DNA from: Nocardia amamiensis
GTDB lineage: Bacteria; Actinomycetota; Actinomycetes; Mycobacteriales; Mycobacteriaceae
Direction: 5' to 3'
Length of the DNA stretch: 64,000 nucleotides
Assembly (NCBI RefSeq): GCF_015477605.1
Contig: NZ_JADLQX010000003.1
Coordinates: 1-64,000 of the forward strand
In this document: positions 9,079 through 17,828 of the stretch, in pieces
How the letters are laid out: each line of letters opens with the position of its first letter
How positions within the stretch are numbered: position 1 is the first letter of the stretch
The notes under the pieces: generated by a model
What the model saw: only the letters and a program-made list of their open reading frames with translations
Databases searched by the model: none
What the model was told of the DNA's origin: nothing
Translations under genes and position numbers: made by a program

Positions 9079-10296
9079 TCAGTGTTCCGACGCCGCGGGC
9101 GCCAGTGGGGTGGCGCCGATGTTCGACAGCGCGAGTGGGAGGCGGGCATTGACTTCGAAGCCGCCGTCGCTGCGGGCACCGGCCGAGACCTCCCCGCCGA
9201 CGGCGACGGCACGCGCTTGCATCCCCGCGATGCCGTGGCCGCCGTTGCCTACCGGGCGGGTGGCCGTGGCTCCCGGACCGTTGCCGACCGTGAGCAGCAG
9301 GTCCGCGCCGCGCACAATGCGAACCTGAACGGCGGCGCCTGGAGCGTGCCGGGAGGCGTTGGACAGGGATTCCTGAGCAATGCGATAGAGCGCGAGACCG
9401 ATGGTCTCGGGGATCGTGTCCAACGCACCCTCGACCGTCCAGGTGACGTCGACACCGGCACGTCGCGCGCCCTCGAACAGGGCGACCACGTCGGCGGCCT
9501 TCGGCTGCGGCGCGTGCTCGGGCAGCTGGCCGTCGCTGCGCAGGACGCCGAGCATGCCGCGGATCTCGTTGAGTGCCTCGCGCGCCGTGGCGCCGATCGA
9601 CTCGAACTCGGCGCGAGCGGCCGGGGTGACGCCATCCACCCGGTAGGGCGCGGTCTGTGCCTGCACGACGACCAGGGACATGTGGTGGGCGACCACGTCG
9701 TGCAGATCGCGGGCGATGCGGGCCTTCTCCTCCAGGATCGCCCGGCGAGCCCGTTCGAGTTCGTTCTCTTCCTCCTGACGCACCAACTGCCGCCGCGACA
9801 GCACCAGCCAGCGGATGAGCAGGCCGAACAGCACCAGCGCCGCGAGTGCGATCGGCCAGCCCCACGCGGCGTTCGCGAACGCGTCCCCTTCCCCTGGCAT
9901 GGTCGTCGCGAACAACAGCGCCGTGGCCGCCCAGGCGACCGCGACGATCTGCCCCGGCGCCCGCAGCGCCACCGCGAACAGCAGCACCAGCAGGCACAGC
10001 GCGTGCACGACCTGGAACGGCAGCTCATTGTTCGGCTGATGGGGTATGGCCAGCGAGATCAGCAGCGCCGAGCCCGCCGAGATCGCCCACCCCAACGCCG
10101 GATTGATCCGCACGAGCAGCACCGGGAACGCGGCCAGCGCCGCGATGAACGGCTGCGCTGCGGCGGGCACCGCGTGGGTCACATGCAAGGTCGGCCAGGC
10201 CACCGAGTACCAGATCAGCGCGACCAGCACCGTGCCCAGGTCGAACCAGGTGCGTACGTCCAGCCGCCGCGCCCAGGCACGACTTTGTCGGTTCAT
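9079..10296 (-). CDS. NarL-type sensor histidine kinase
   Basis: This 405-aa protein has an N-terminal membrane region of about six segments (residues 20-175) and then the HisKA_3 box IARDLHDVVAHHMSLVVVQ with the phosphoacceptor His. The HATPase domain has GGHGIAGMQARAVAVGG near the end. It matches the response regulator immediately downstream on the same strand, so the signal is probably passed to that protein. The membrane segments have short loops, which suggests sensing within or at the membrane, as in cell-envelope stress kinases. It is followed by about 170 bp before the divergent secreted protein gene. Confidence 0.94.
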   Translation of the reverse strand: MNRQSRAWARRLDVRTWFDLGTVLVALIWYSVAWPTLHVTHAVPAAAQPFIAALAAFPVLLVRINPALGWAISAGSALLISLAIPHQPNNELPFQVVHALCLLVLLFAVALRAPGQIVAVAWAATALLFATTMPGEGDAFANAAWGWPIALAALVLFGLLIRWLVLSRRQLVRQEEENELERARRAILEEKARIARDLHDVVAHHMSLVVVQAQTAPYRVDGVTPAARAEFESIGATAREALNEIRGMLGVLRSDGQLPEHAPQPKAADVVALFEGARRAGVDVTWTVEGALDTIPETIGLALYRIAQESLSNASRHAPGAAVQVRIVRGADLLLTVGNGPGATATRPVGNGGHGIAGMQARAVAVGGEVSAGARSDGGFEVNARLPLALSNIGATPLAPAASEH

Positions 10297-10464
10297 GCCT
10301 ACGACACTAGAAACCTCCAGCTGACCGCGGCCTCATACCTCGGGGTGATTTCCGACCCGGTACCCCGGTGCGACGCCGGTACGGCGGCTCCCCCGGCGGC
10401 ACGGCGCGGGAAACCTTCCCGGGCGTGAGGCGCCCGCGCGGACGGGGTCCCTAACGTCGTCACC

Positions 10465-11259
10465 ATGAGCACACCGACCAGCGCAGGACCCGTGCCCCGG
10501 TCCGCATCGGCCGCAGGAGCCCGAAACCCTTCCGCCACAAACACTTCCGTTGCCGGACCGACGCGACGCTGCGCGGCGCTGACGGCGACGGCGTTGACCA
10601 CAATGGCGGCGACGGCGTTCCTGGCACCCGCGCCGCAGGCCGCCGCCGCGACCGCGCCGGTCGAGAGCGCGCAGGCGAGCGCCGCCGTCGCGGAACTGAC
10701 CGCGGGCGGTCCGGGCGCGCTCAGCGTCATCCCGCCGGACTTCGTCGCGTCGTTCGGCTACCGCCCGAGCTCCGTGGACGGTCTCGTGGTCAATCCAGGG
10801 GGCGACTGCTCCTCGCCGGTCACGCTGCCCGCCGAATTCGATACCGCGTGCAAGGCTCATGATCTGGGCTACGACCTGCTGCGCTACGCCGACCTGCGCG
10901 GCGAGCCGCTGGGGCCGTGGGCGCGTCAAGCCCTGGACGCGACGCTGGACCGGCAGATGCACGAGGCTTGCGCGACCCGGGTGGACTCGTTCTCCCGCGC
11001 CCGCTGCGACGCGATGGCGTCGATCGCGAACACCGCGGTCGATTTGAACTCCCGTCGCCAGGACTACGGCGCACCGGTGGTCGAGCGCCTGGCGGATGCC
11101 GCGGATCCCGATTCGACGGCGAGCTGGAAGCTGCTCGGAGTGCTCGGCGCCGGAATCGCCGGGCTCGGCGCCGTTCTCACCGTGCGCAACCGGCGGCGCG
11201 GGGTCGCGTTCGCTGCCGGCTCGCCGAATACGAGTGGCGTCTCCGGGGTTCGGAGATGA
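10465..11259 (+). CDS. secreted phospholipase A2-like protein
   Basis: This 264-aa protein has an extended N-terminus, a hydrophobic segment ending in an Ala-rich site (about residues 40-65), and a domain with the prokaryotic PLA2 signature. The signature is a Cys followed by a CKAHDLGYDLLRYAD helix, in which His and Asp form the catalytic dyad. A further Cys pair (HEACATR and ARCDAM) could form the family disulfides. The Ca2+ loop region is GGDCSSP. A C-terminal hydrophobic helix (LLGVLGAGIAGLGAV) followed by RNRRR looks like a membrane anchor, which is unusual for secreted PLA2. Its stop overlaps the next gene by ATGA, so the two are probably translated together. Confidence 0.78.
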   Translation: MSTPTSAGPVPRSASAAGARNPSATNTSVAGPTRRCAALTATALTTMAATAFLAPAPQAAAATAPVESAQASAAVAELTAGGPGALSVIPPDFVASFGYRPSSVDGLVVNPGGDCSSPVTLPAEFDTACKAHDLGYDLLRYADLRGEPLGPWARQALDATLDRQMHEACATRVDSFSRARCDAMASIANTAVDLNSRRQDYGAPVVERLADAADPDSTASWKLLGVLGAGIAGLGAVLTVRNRRRGVAFAAGSPNTSGVSGVRR

Positions 11260-12620
11260 CCGCTCTCTTCAGCTCCGCCACCACACTGGGCGGTGCCGTG
11301 CGCGTCATCCTGCCGCCACGGATCGGCACCACACTCGGGGTAGGGATCGGCGTCTTGGCATCATTGGCGCCCGGGCTGCTCCCCCGGACGCCCGGCACCC
11401 AAGCCGTGCTGACCGCGCTCCTCGCGGCGATCACACTCGGCGTCGCGGGGATCGTGCGCATCGTCGGGCGACGCGTCGATTTCGACATCAACCAGCGTCA
11501 CGGCTGGATGCGACTGCCCCTGCTGATCGCGACGTCGGTGCTGGTCGTGGGTGCGGCGGCGAACGCGGGCCACTGGCAGAACCGGCTGCGCGCGGCGATG
11601 GGAACACCGCGGATCGGAACGGATTACTGGTTGCGGTGCGCACTCGGCGCGGCGCTGATCATCGGACTGTTCGTCGGCGCCACCCGCTCGATCGCCTGGG
11701 CACTGCGCAGACTCGGCTGGGCACGGAGAGTTTCGCTGGCCGCGGTCATGGCGATTCTGTTGTATCTGGCCGGCGTGCCCGCTGCCGTCGGATGGCGTGA
11801 CTCGGTGTACGCCAGTGCCAATGCCGAGCTGGATCCTGCTCTGGTGCAACCGGTTTCGCATACCGGTTCGGCGGTGAGCTGGTCGTCGCTGGGCGCCGAG
11901 GGGCGCAAGTTCGTGAGCGATGCGCCGGTGCGGGCCGTGCGGGTCTACGTCGGGGTGACCTCCGCGCCGGACCTGGACAGCCGTGTCACCCTGGCAATTC
12001 GGGAGCTGGAGCGTTCGGGCGGCTTCACACGCTCGCATCTGGTCGTCACCGTGCCGACCGGGTCGGGGTGGATCGACACGAACGCCGTCGCGGGATTCGA
12101 CCAGCACTTCGACGGCGACGTGGCGCTGGTCGGTCTGCAGTACTCCTACCTGCCGAGCTGGGCCACGTTCGTGTTCGGCCGCGACGCCGCGGTGACCGCC
12201 GCGCGCAGCCTGTTCACCGCCGTGGAGAACCACCTCGAGGGCCTGACACAGAAGCCGAAGCTGTATGTGTACGGCCAGAGCCTGGGCGCGCTGGGCGGCA
12301 ACGCCGTCTTCGCCGACGACGCCGACCAGGACAACCGAACCTGCGCGGCGCTGTGGGCCGGACCCCCGGCCAACCACGTCCACCACGGCGGCGCGACCGT
12401 GCTGGCCAACACCTCCGACCCGGTGATCCACTGGTCGCTCACCCAGCTGTGGCGCGCGCCGGACCTCACCGGCGCCCGGGTCGACGCTCCGGTCCCCCAG
12501 TGGCTTCCGCTGATCAGCTTCGCGCAGACCACGGCCGACCTGCTCGCCGCGCTCGACGCCCCGCCCGGGCACGGCCACCGCTACGGGTCCGATCAGGGCA
12601 CCGCCATGGGCGGCTGCTGA
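11256..12620 (+). CDS. membrane alpha/beta-hydrolase (Abhydrolase_9 type)
   Basis: This 454-aa protein has four or five membrane segments in the first 190 residues (the Abhydrolase_9 N-terminal region) and a C-terminal alpha/beta hydrolase domain with the nucleophile elbow YGQSLGALGG. Such proteins are common in mycobacteria and nocardiae and are thought to be lipid- or ester-active, but I know of no assigned substrate. The start ATG overlaps the stop of the PLA2-like gene, pointing to a two-gene unit for envelope lipid turnover. This link is an inference. The preceding frame is open further upstream but belongs to the other gene. Confidence 0.85.
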   Translation: MTALFSSATTLGGAVRVILPPRIGTTLGVGIGVLASLAPGLLPRTPGTQAVLTALLAAITLGVAGIVRIVGRRVDFDINQRHGWMRLPLLIATSVLVVGAAANAGHWQNRLRAAMGTPRIGTDYWLRCALGAALIIGLFVGATRSIAWALRRLGWARRVSLAAVMAILLYLAGVPAAVGWRDSVYASANAELDPALVQPVSHTGSAVSWSSLGAEGRKFVSDAPVRAVRVYVGVTSAPDLDSRVTLAIRELERSGGFTRSHLVVTVPTGSGWIDTNAVAGFDQHFDGDVALVGLQYSYLPSWATFVFGRDAAVTAARSLFTAVENHLEGLTQKPKLYVYGQSLGALGGNAVFADDADQDNRTCAALWAGPPANHVHHGGATVLANTSDPVIHWSLTQLWRAPDLTGARVDAPVPQWLPLISFAQTTADLLAALDAPPGHGHRYGSDQGTAMGGC

Positions 12621-12651
12621 CCTATCCGGCCCGGCACACCCACAGTCATCA

Positions 12652-12665
12652 TAGAACGTGTTCTA
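12652..12665. promoter_or_regulatory. KstR-type operator
   Basis: TAGAACGTGTTCTA has perfect 6-base arms around two bases and fits the known KstR consensus TnnAACnnGTTnnA, the operator of the cholesterol catabolism regulator of mycobacteria and rhodococci. It ends eight bases before the ATG of the SRPBCC gene, so the site must overlap the core promoter or the transcript start. This suggests a very short or leaderless mRNA. Confidence 0.8.
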
Positions 12666-12673
12666 ATTTCTCC

Positions 12674-13120
12674 ATGGCCTTTGTCATCGACCTTGCCGTG
12701 GACATCAATGCTCCTGCCGAACTGGTCTGGCAGGTGATCACCGACTTCCCGCGCTACGGCGAATGGAATCCGTTCGTCCCGGAGTGCCGCAGCTCCCTGG
12801 TTCCCGGCGAGCCGATCGACATGCTCGTCAACGTCTCCGGTTCCAGTCCGCGCAAACAGCGCGAATGGATCCGCTCCCACACGCCCGGCCGTGAACTCGG
12901 CTACGCGATGAAGCCGGTTCCCCTGGGCGCGCTGCACAGTCTGCGCTCACACACCGTGACTTCCCTCGCGGACGACCGCACCCGTTACGAGTCGCACTTC
13001 GAACTCGGAGGATGGTTGCATCCCGTGGTCGTCGCGCTGCTCGGCAAGAATCTGCGACGCGGCTTCGAGGGCATGACCGAAGGCATCCGGAAGCAAGCCG
13101 AGTCGCTGCGAACCCCCTGA
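12674..13120 (+). CDS. SRPBCC (START/polyketide-cyclase fold) protein
   Basis: This 148-aa single-domain protein has the typical start of the family (INAPAELVWQVITDFPRYGEWNPFVPE) and a long C-terminal helix. The fold binds hydrophobic ligands such as sterols, lipids or polyketides; no catalytic set is fixed. The KstR-type operator directly upstream suggests expression during sterol or related lipid use, so it may carry or modify a sterol-derived compound. It is a single gene, convergent with the TetR gene. The ATG was chosen because it follows the operator and matches the family N-terminus. Confidence 0.88.
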   Translation: MAFVIDLAVDINAPAELVWQVITDFPRYGEWNPFVPECRSSLVPGEPIDMLVNVSGSSPRKQREWIRSHTPGRELGYAMKPVPLGALHSLRSHTVTSLADDRTRYESHFELGGWLHPVVVALLGKNLRRGFEGMTEGIRKQAESLRTP

Positions 13121-13175
13121 CAGGACTCCACTTCGACGCGCAAGGCCACCGGTGTTGATGCACGACCCGAAGGGT

Positions 13176-13754
13176 TCATGCGCGCAGATATGCCAGCGCC
13201 GCATCCAGGGCCGAGTCGGCATATGACTCGGTGAGCCCACCGAGACCCAGCGACCACCGGGTTTGAATCGGGCCGAGCAACAGATCGATCGCGAGTTCCA
13301 AATCCAGGCCCGCGCGGAGTTCACCCGCATCCACGGCGGCGGCGAGCCGGTCGGCGATGGCCGCACGCTGCGGCAGCAAGAGGCGTTCGCGGTAGGTGGC
13401 GGCCAGCTCCGGGTCCTGCTGGATCTCGATGTACATGGCGCGAAGGAAGGATTCGTACCCCGGGTCGGTCAGCGCGACGATCGAGCCGCGCAGCAATCCG
13501 CGCAGATCGGCGGCGATGTCACCGGTGTCCGGCAGTGCGGGGCCGGAGTCGGATTCGAGCATGGCGTCGAAGACGACCGCTCCCTTCGACGGCCACCAGC
13601 GGTAGATGGTCTGTTTGCCGACACCCGCACGGGCCGCGATGGCTTCGATGGTCAATTTCGCGTAGGGCAGCTCGCGGATCAGTTCGGCGGCAGCGGTGAG
13701 AATCGCGGCGCGGGCCCGCTCGCTGCGCCGCGTGGCAGTGGGTGTGTCGGGCAT
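13176..13754 (-). CDS. TetR-family repressor divergent from SDR
   Basis: This 192-aa protein has an N-terminal TetR helix-turn-helix (IAARAGVGKQTIYRWWPSKGAV) and a C-terminal TetR_C-like ligand domain ending with an Ala-rich helix. The ATG at 13754 was preferred over an upstream in-frame ATG because that extension would run through the operator at 13769-13787. It very likely represses itself and the divergent SDR through the two matching palindromes in the 104-bp gap. The inducer is unknown and may be a substrate of the SDR. Confidence 0.93.
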   Translation of the reverse strand: MPDTPTATRRSERARAAILTAAAELIRELPYAKLTIEAIAARAGVGKQTIYRWWPSKGAVVFDAMLESDSGPALPDTGDIAADLRGLLRGSIVALTDPGYESFLRAMYIEIQQDPELAATYRERLLLPQRAAIADRLAAAVDAGELRAGLDLELAIDLLLGPIQTRWSLGLGGLTESYADSALDAALAYLRA

Positions 13755-13768
13755 GCCGCCACCATATA

Positions 13769-13787
13769 ACGAGACGAAACGTCTCGT
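13769..13787. promoter_or_regulatory. TetR operator, copy 1
   Basis: ACGAGACG-AAA-CGTCTCGT is a perfect 8-3-8 inverted repeat. It sits 14 bp from the repressor start and lies between a possible tetR -35 (GTCAAG) and -10 (TTATAT) on the minus strand, so repressor binding here should block its own promoter. The same 7-base arms occur again at 13825-13841. Confidence 0.88.
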
Positions 13788-13788
13788 C

Positions 13789-13818
13789 TTGACACGGCTT
13801 CCCTCTACTCGGCATAGT
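13789..13818 (+). promoter_or_regulatory. candidate promoter of the SDR gene
   Basis: TTGACA at 13789-13794 and CATAGT at 13813-13818 are separated by 18 bp, a good sigma-70-type arrangement. One operator overlaps the upstream edge of the -35 and the other lies just after the -10, as expected for a repressed promoter. Confidence 0.65.
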
Positions 13819-13824
13819 CGCAAA

Positions 13825-13841
13825 CGAGACGGAGCGTCTCG
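13825..13841. promoter_or_regulatory. TetR operator, copy 2
   Basis: CGAGACG-GAG-CGTCTCG has arms identical to copy 1 and the same 3-base spacing. It lies 55 bp centre to centre from copy 1, downstream of the SDR -10 and 17 bases before the GTG start. Confidence 0.88.
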
Positions 13842-13858
13842 CCACGAAAGGATCTTCC

Positions 13859-14800
13859 GTGACCAGAACCTGGTTCATCACCGGCGCCAACCGCGGACTC
13901 GGCCGGGCGTTCACGACGGCCGCGCTCGCCGAGGGCGACCGTGTCGTCGCGACCGCGCGGAACCCGGAGTCCATGGCCGGGCTCGCCGACGACCGACTCA
14001 CCGTGCTGCCCTTGGACGTTCGCGATCGCGAGCGCGCGATCGCAACGGTGGACAAGGCGTTCACACTGATGGGCACGATCGATGTGATCGTGAACAACGC
14101 GGGCTACGGCTTGGTCGGCGCTGTCGAGGAGCTGACCGAAGCCCAGATCCGCGATCAGATGAACACCAATTTCTATGGTGCGCTCTGGGTTTCGCAAGCA
14201 GCCGCACCGCATCTGCGCGCCCAGGGCTCCGGGCACATCGTGCAGATCTCCACGGTCGGCGCCGTGGGCAGCCTGCCGCTGTTCGGCCTCTACAACGCAG
14301 GCAAATGGGCGTTGGAAGGTTTCAGCGCCGCACTCGCCGACGAACTGCGTCCGTTCGGCATCCGGGTCACCCTGGCCCAGCTGGGCGGCTTCGACACCGA
14401 CTGGGCCAAGTCGAGCATGCGGTTCGCCACCGGCATTCCGGCCTACGCGGACCTGCGCAGCACGATCCTCGGCATGCCGGACTATCCGACGGGCGCACCC
14501 GCCGCCGACGGCCCGCCGACCGCGTCCGGGCACACCGACCCCGTCCCGGCCGACGATCCGGGCGAATCCGCTGCTTCCCGAGACGAATCCGCGACGAATG
14601 CCGACGCACCCGACACCGAATCCGAGTGGACCGAGGCGCCCCCGGAAGTTGGCGCCGCGGGCCTGATCGCGCTCGTGAACATGCCGAATCCTCCGCTTCG
14701 CAAGATCATCGGCCCTGGCGCGCACCAGATGGTGTCACTCGCATTGGACCAACGACGCCAGGACTACGAGACCGACCCCGAATTCACCTGGCCCGCCTAG
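13859..14800 (+). CDS. short-chain dehydrogenase with acidic insert
   Basis: This 313-aa SDR starts at GTG after gaaagga. It has the cofactor motif TGANRGLG, NNAG, the catalytic Ser in QISTVGAVG and YNAGK (Tyr and Lys). It resembles the group of SDRs that act on small hydroxy or keto compounds; the substrate is unknown. About residues 212-265 form a Pro/Ala/Asp/Glu-rich, low-complexity stretch that replaces a short loop in normal family members, after which the fold resumes (GLIALVNMPNPPLRK). It is controlled by the divergent TetR repressor, to judge from the twin operators. Confidence 0.93.
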   Translation: MTRTWFITGANRGLGRAFTTAALAEGDRVVATARNPESMAGLADDRLTVLPLDVRDRERAIATVDKAFTLMGTIDVIVNNAGYGLVGAVEELTEAQIRDQMNTNFYGALWVSQAAAPHLRAQGSGHIVQISTVGAVGSLPLFGLYNAGKWALEGFSAALADELRPFGIRVTLAQLGGFDTDWAKSSMRFATGIPAYADLRSTILGMPDYPTGAPAADGPPTASGHTDPVPADDPGESAASRDESATNADAPDTESEWTEAPPEVGAAGLIALVNMPNPPLRKIIGPGAHQMVSLALDQRRQDYETDPEFTWPA

Positions 14801-14896
14801 GTGCGGCTGCTGCCGCGCTCAGCCTCGCAAAGCTGCTCGGCTCTTCGCGTCCCGCTACTGCGCGAGGAACCAAGCGGCTCTGCGAGGACCAGTGCG

Positions 14897-16369
14897 TCAG
14901 GCGATGGGACCGCGCGCGGCTTCGTAGGCCGCGCCCACCCGGTAGAGGCGGTCGTCGGCGAGAGCGGGGGCCATGATCTGCAGGCCGACGGGCATGCCGT
15001 CGTCCTGGCTCAGGCCGGACGGGACCGACATGGCCGGGTGCCCGGCCAGGTTGGTGGGCAGGGTGCACAGGTCCGACAGGTACATGGCCAGCGGGTCGTC
15101 GACCTTCTCACCCAGCTTCCACGGGGTGAACGGGCTCGTCGGCGACACCAGCACGTCGACCTGCTCATAGGCCTTGTCGAAGTCGCGGGCGATGAGCGTG
15201 CGCACCTTGAGCGCCTGGCCGTAGTAGGCGTCGTAGTATCCCGCCGACAGCGCGTAGGTGCCGATCATGATGCGCCGCTTGACTTCCGGGCCGAAACCGG
15301 CCGCGCGCGTGGCCGCCATGACCTGCTCGGCGCTGTGCTGCCCGTCGTCGGCCACACGCAGGCCGTAGCGCATGGCGTCGAACCGCGCCAGGTTCGACGA
15401 CACCTCCGACGGCATCACCAAGTAGTAGGACGACAGCCCGTATTCGAAGTGCGGACAGGACACTTCGACCACCTCGGCGCCGAGATCTTTCAGCACCGCC
15501 ACCGCGGCGTCGAACGAAGCGAGCACGCCGGGCTGGTAGCTGTCGGAGTGCAGTTCCTTCACCACACCGATCTTCACCCCGCGCAGATCGCCCTGCGCCC
15601 CCGCGCGGGCGGCGGCCACCACCGGCGGCACCGGCACATCGCGGGACGTGGAATCGCGCGGGTCGTATCCGGCGATCACCTCGTGCAGCAGCGCGGTGTC
15701 CAGCACCGTCCGGCCGCACGGACCGCCCTGGTCCAGCGACGACGCGCAGGCGACCAGGCCGAAGCGGGACACCGTGCCGTAGGTCGGCTTGGTGCCGACG
15801 GTCGCGGTGACGGCGGCGGGCTGGCGGATCGACCCGCCGGTGTCGGTGCCGATGGCCAGTGGCGCCTGGTTCGAGGCCAGCGCGGCCGCGGAACCGCCGC
15901 CGGAGCCGCCCGGGATGCGGGTGGTGTCCCACGGGTTGCGGGTCGGTCCGTAGGCCGAGTTCTCGGTGGAGGAGCCCATCGCGAACTCGTCCATGTTGGT
16001 CTTGCCGAGGATCGGGATACCCGCGGCGCGCAGCTTCGTGGTGACCGTGGCGTCGTACGGCGATACCCAGCCCTCGAGGATCTTCGACGCGCACGTGGTC
16101 GGCATGTCCGTCGTGGTGAATACGTCCTTGAGCGCCAAGGGGACTCCGGCCAGCGGCGAGGCGGGCGCGGCGCCCGACGCGATCGCGGCGTCCACCTCCG
16201 CCGCGGCCGCCAGCGCCTGCTCCGGCGCGACGTGCAGGAAGGCGTGGTATTCACCGTCGACCGCGGCGATCCGATCCAGATGCGCCCGGGTGACCTCCAC
16301 CGAGGACAGTTCGCCGCCGTGGATCTTGCCGGCCAGCTCGGCCGCCGACAGCGCGGTCAAGTCACTCAT
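14897..16369 (-). CDS. gatA: glutamyl-tRNA(Gln)/aspartyl-tRNA(Asn) amidotransferase subunit A
   Basis: This 490-aa protein is the amidase subunit of GatCAB, which converts Glu-tRNA(Gln) (and Asp-tRNA(Asn)) to the amide form. It shows the amidase signature with the Ser-cisSer-Lys triad: Lys in PLALKDVF, the glycine/serine-rich [13 protein letters not shown], and [12 protein letters not shown]. Its ATG overlaps the gatC stop by four bases, so the two are coupled. gatB is not in the window; in mycobacteria it lies further downstream. The gene order gatC-gatA facing the ACT gene matches Rv3012c-Rv3011c. Confidence 0.97.
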   Translation of the reverse strand: MSDLTALSAAELAGKIHGGELSSVEVTRAHLDRIAAVDGEYHAFLHVAPEQALAAAAEVDAAIASGAAPASPLAGVPLALKDVFTTTDMPTTCASKILEGWVSPYDATVTTKLRAAGIPILGKTNMDEFAMGSSTENSAYGPTRNPWDTTRIPGGSGGGSAAALASNQAPLAIGTDTGGSIRQPAAVTATVGTKPTYGTVSRFGLVACASSLDQGGPCGRTVLDTALLHEVIAGYDPRDSTSRDVPVPPVVAAARAGAQGDLRGVKIGVVKELHSDSYQPGVLASFDAAVAVLKDLGAEVVEVSCPHFEYGLSSYYLVMPSEVSSNLARFDAMRYGLRVADDGQHSAEQVMAATRAAGFGPEVKRRIMIGTYALSAGYYDAYYGQALKVRTLIARDFDKAYEQVDVLVSPTSPFTPWKLGEKVDDPLAMYLSDLCTLPTNLAGHPAMSVPSGLSQDDGMPVGLQIMAPALADDRLYRVGAAYEAARGPIA

Positions 16370-16665
16370 TCGCCCTCTCCCAGGATCTGCGGCACCATGA
16401 ACCGCTGCTCGTCGACCGCGGGCGCGCCGGACAGCGCCTCGTGCGGGGTCAGGCCGGGCACCACTTCGTCGGGGCGGGTCACGTTGGTCGCCGGATTCGG
16501 CGACGCGGTGGCCGGGACGTCGGCGGCGGCGACCTCGGAGATGGTCCGCACGTGGCTCAGGATCGAATCCAGCTGTCCGGCGAACTGATCCAGCTCGGCG
16601 TCGGACAGGGCGAGCCGGGACAGCCGGGCGAGGTGTGCGACCTCGTCACGGGAGATGGCGGGCAC
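16366..16665 (-). CDS. gatC: Glu-tRNA(Gln) amidotransferase subunit C
   Basis: This 99-aa protein has the GatC N-terminal helix pair ([19 protein letters not shown]) and the C-terminal segment RFMVPQIL. It is the small subunit that wraps around and stabilises GatA in the GatCAB complex. The start is GTG at 16665, preceded by gaaaggggt. It overlaps gatA by four bases. About 430 bp without a gene separate it from the divergent ACT-domain gene. Confidence 0.96.
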   Translation of the reverse strand: MPAISRDEVAHLARLSRLALSDAELDQFAGQLDSILSHVRTISEVAAADVPATASPNPATNVTRPDEVVPGLTPHEALSGAPAVDEQRFMVPQILGEGE

Positions 16666-17097
16666 CGCGGGACCCCTTTCGGCTTCGGTTTCAACAGGTC
16701 ACACCGGCTCCGCTCGCAGCGGACGGCGTTAGCGTCCATGACGAGCTATAGCTTGGTGTGCATGACAAACCCATAGCTTAATGGCGCGGCCGAACGCGGT
16801 CCGCCGCAGCCCGGACGGGCCGAGCCAAGGGGAGGCATCCGCCTGATCACCGGCGACGACCGCCCCGGCGCTTCGTCGGTCCGGACGGGCCATCCGTGCC
16901 GAGCAGGCACCTGGCAACCACACCGGCATCACGACACGAATGCCCCAAATAGCCCGACACGCCGCCCGCGCTCGAATCTTCTCCGTGGCGTGTGTCACTG
17001 GAGGCGCTTCGACTCGATAACCGGCCCGTAGGGGTGTAATTATTGCGTTACCCGGGTATCCGTTCAGAACCTCGGCCGCCCAAGGAAAGGACCGCAC
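16666..17097. other. intergenic region between gatC and the ACT-domain gene
   Basis: This is a divergent spacer of 432 bp. An AT-rich patch at 16743-16780 contains the palindrome agctatagct and a second atagctta, and could hold the gatCA promoter. Near the other end an AT-rich stretch (taattattg, around 17037-17045) may be the -10 region for the ACT gene. A 122-codon minus-strand frame fills part of it, but its composition is not convincing. I see no RNA gene. Confidence 0.5.
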
Positions 17098-17748
17098 GTG
17101 TCGTATCTACTCCGCGTGCAACTTCCGGATCGACCGGGAAGCCTCGGCGCACTCGCGCTCGCGCTCGGCTCCGTCGGCGCCGATATCCTGTCGCTGGATG
17201 TGGTGGAGCGCGGCGCCGGCTACGCCGTCGACGATCTGGTCGTCGAGGTGCCCGCGGGCGCGCTGCCCGACACCCTGATCACCGCCGCCGAATCGATCGG
17301 CGACGTGCACGTGGATTCGATCCGTCCCTATTCCGGCGTGCTCGACACCCACCGCGAACTCGAACTCATCGATCATGTCGCCAGCGCCCGCGACGACCGG
17401 TTGCAGGTGCTGGTCGACGGGGTGCCGCGGGTGCTGCGGGTCGGCTGGAGCACGATCATCGACGTCGGCCCGCACGGCGCCTACCGGGTGGTCGGAAGCC
17501 CGAGTGCGCCGCAGACACAGGCGGGTTCGGCGCCGTGGATGCCGCTGGAGAAGCCCACCGTGCTCGATCCCGAGGCCGACTGGGTGCCGCAGATCTGGCG
17601 CGATATGGACACCAGACTTGCCGCCGCCCCGCTCGGCAACACCGGCAAGGTGCTGCTGCTCGGCCGGCCGGGCGGCCCCGACTTCCGCCCGTCCGAGGTG
17701 GCCCGGCTCGGTTATCTCGCGGGGATCGTCGCGACCGCCCTCGGGTAA
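17098..17748 (+). CDS. ACT-domain protein (Rv3013-like)
   Basis: This 216-aa soluble protein starts at GTG after an aaggaaagga site. The N-terminal ACT domain (about residues 1-75) has the typical opening YLLRVQLPDRPGSLGALALALG, a fold that binds amino acids. The remainder is a domain seen in the same protein across Mycobacteriales. Its place opposite gatCA and near ligA matches Rv3013. Its function is not known to me. Amino-acid-dependent regulation is the reasonable guess. Confidence 0.88.
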   Translation: MSYLLRVQLPDRPGSLGALALALGSVGADILSLDVVERGAGYAVDDLVVEVPAGALPDTLITAAESIGDVHVDSIRPYSGVLDTHRELELIDHVASARDDRLQVLVDGVPRVLRVGWSTIIDVGPHGAYRVVGSPSAPQTQAGSAPWMPLEKPTVLDPEADWVPQIWRDMDTRLAAAPLGNTGKVLLLGRPGGPDFRPSEVARLGYLAGIVATALG

Positions 17749-17765
17749 CTCCGCACCAACTGTTG

Positions 17766-17828
17766 CGACGAGTGGCACATCGCTGCGGCAAAGCGCGAGA
17801 CGGTCCCTCCGTGGTGTGCCACTCGTCG
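17766..17828. terminator. long inverted repeat between convergent genes
   Basis: CGACGAGTGGCACA at 17766-17779 pairs perfectly with TGTGCCACTCGTCG at 17815-17828, around a 35-base loop. It lies exactly between the convergent ACT gene and the GNAT gene and reaches the latter's stop. It probably acts as a two-way terminator, although there is no clear U-run. Confidence 0.6.

Noticed and set aside
16729..17097. 122-codon minus-strand frame in the gatC/ACT gap
   Set aside because: It has no ribosome site, irregular composition, and would cover the promoter region of the ACT gene.
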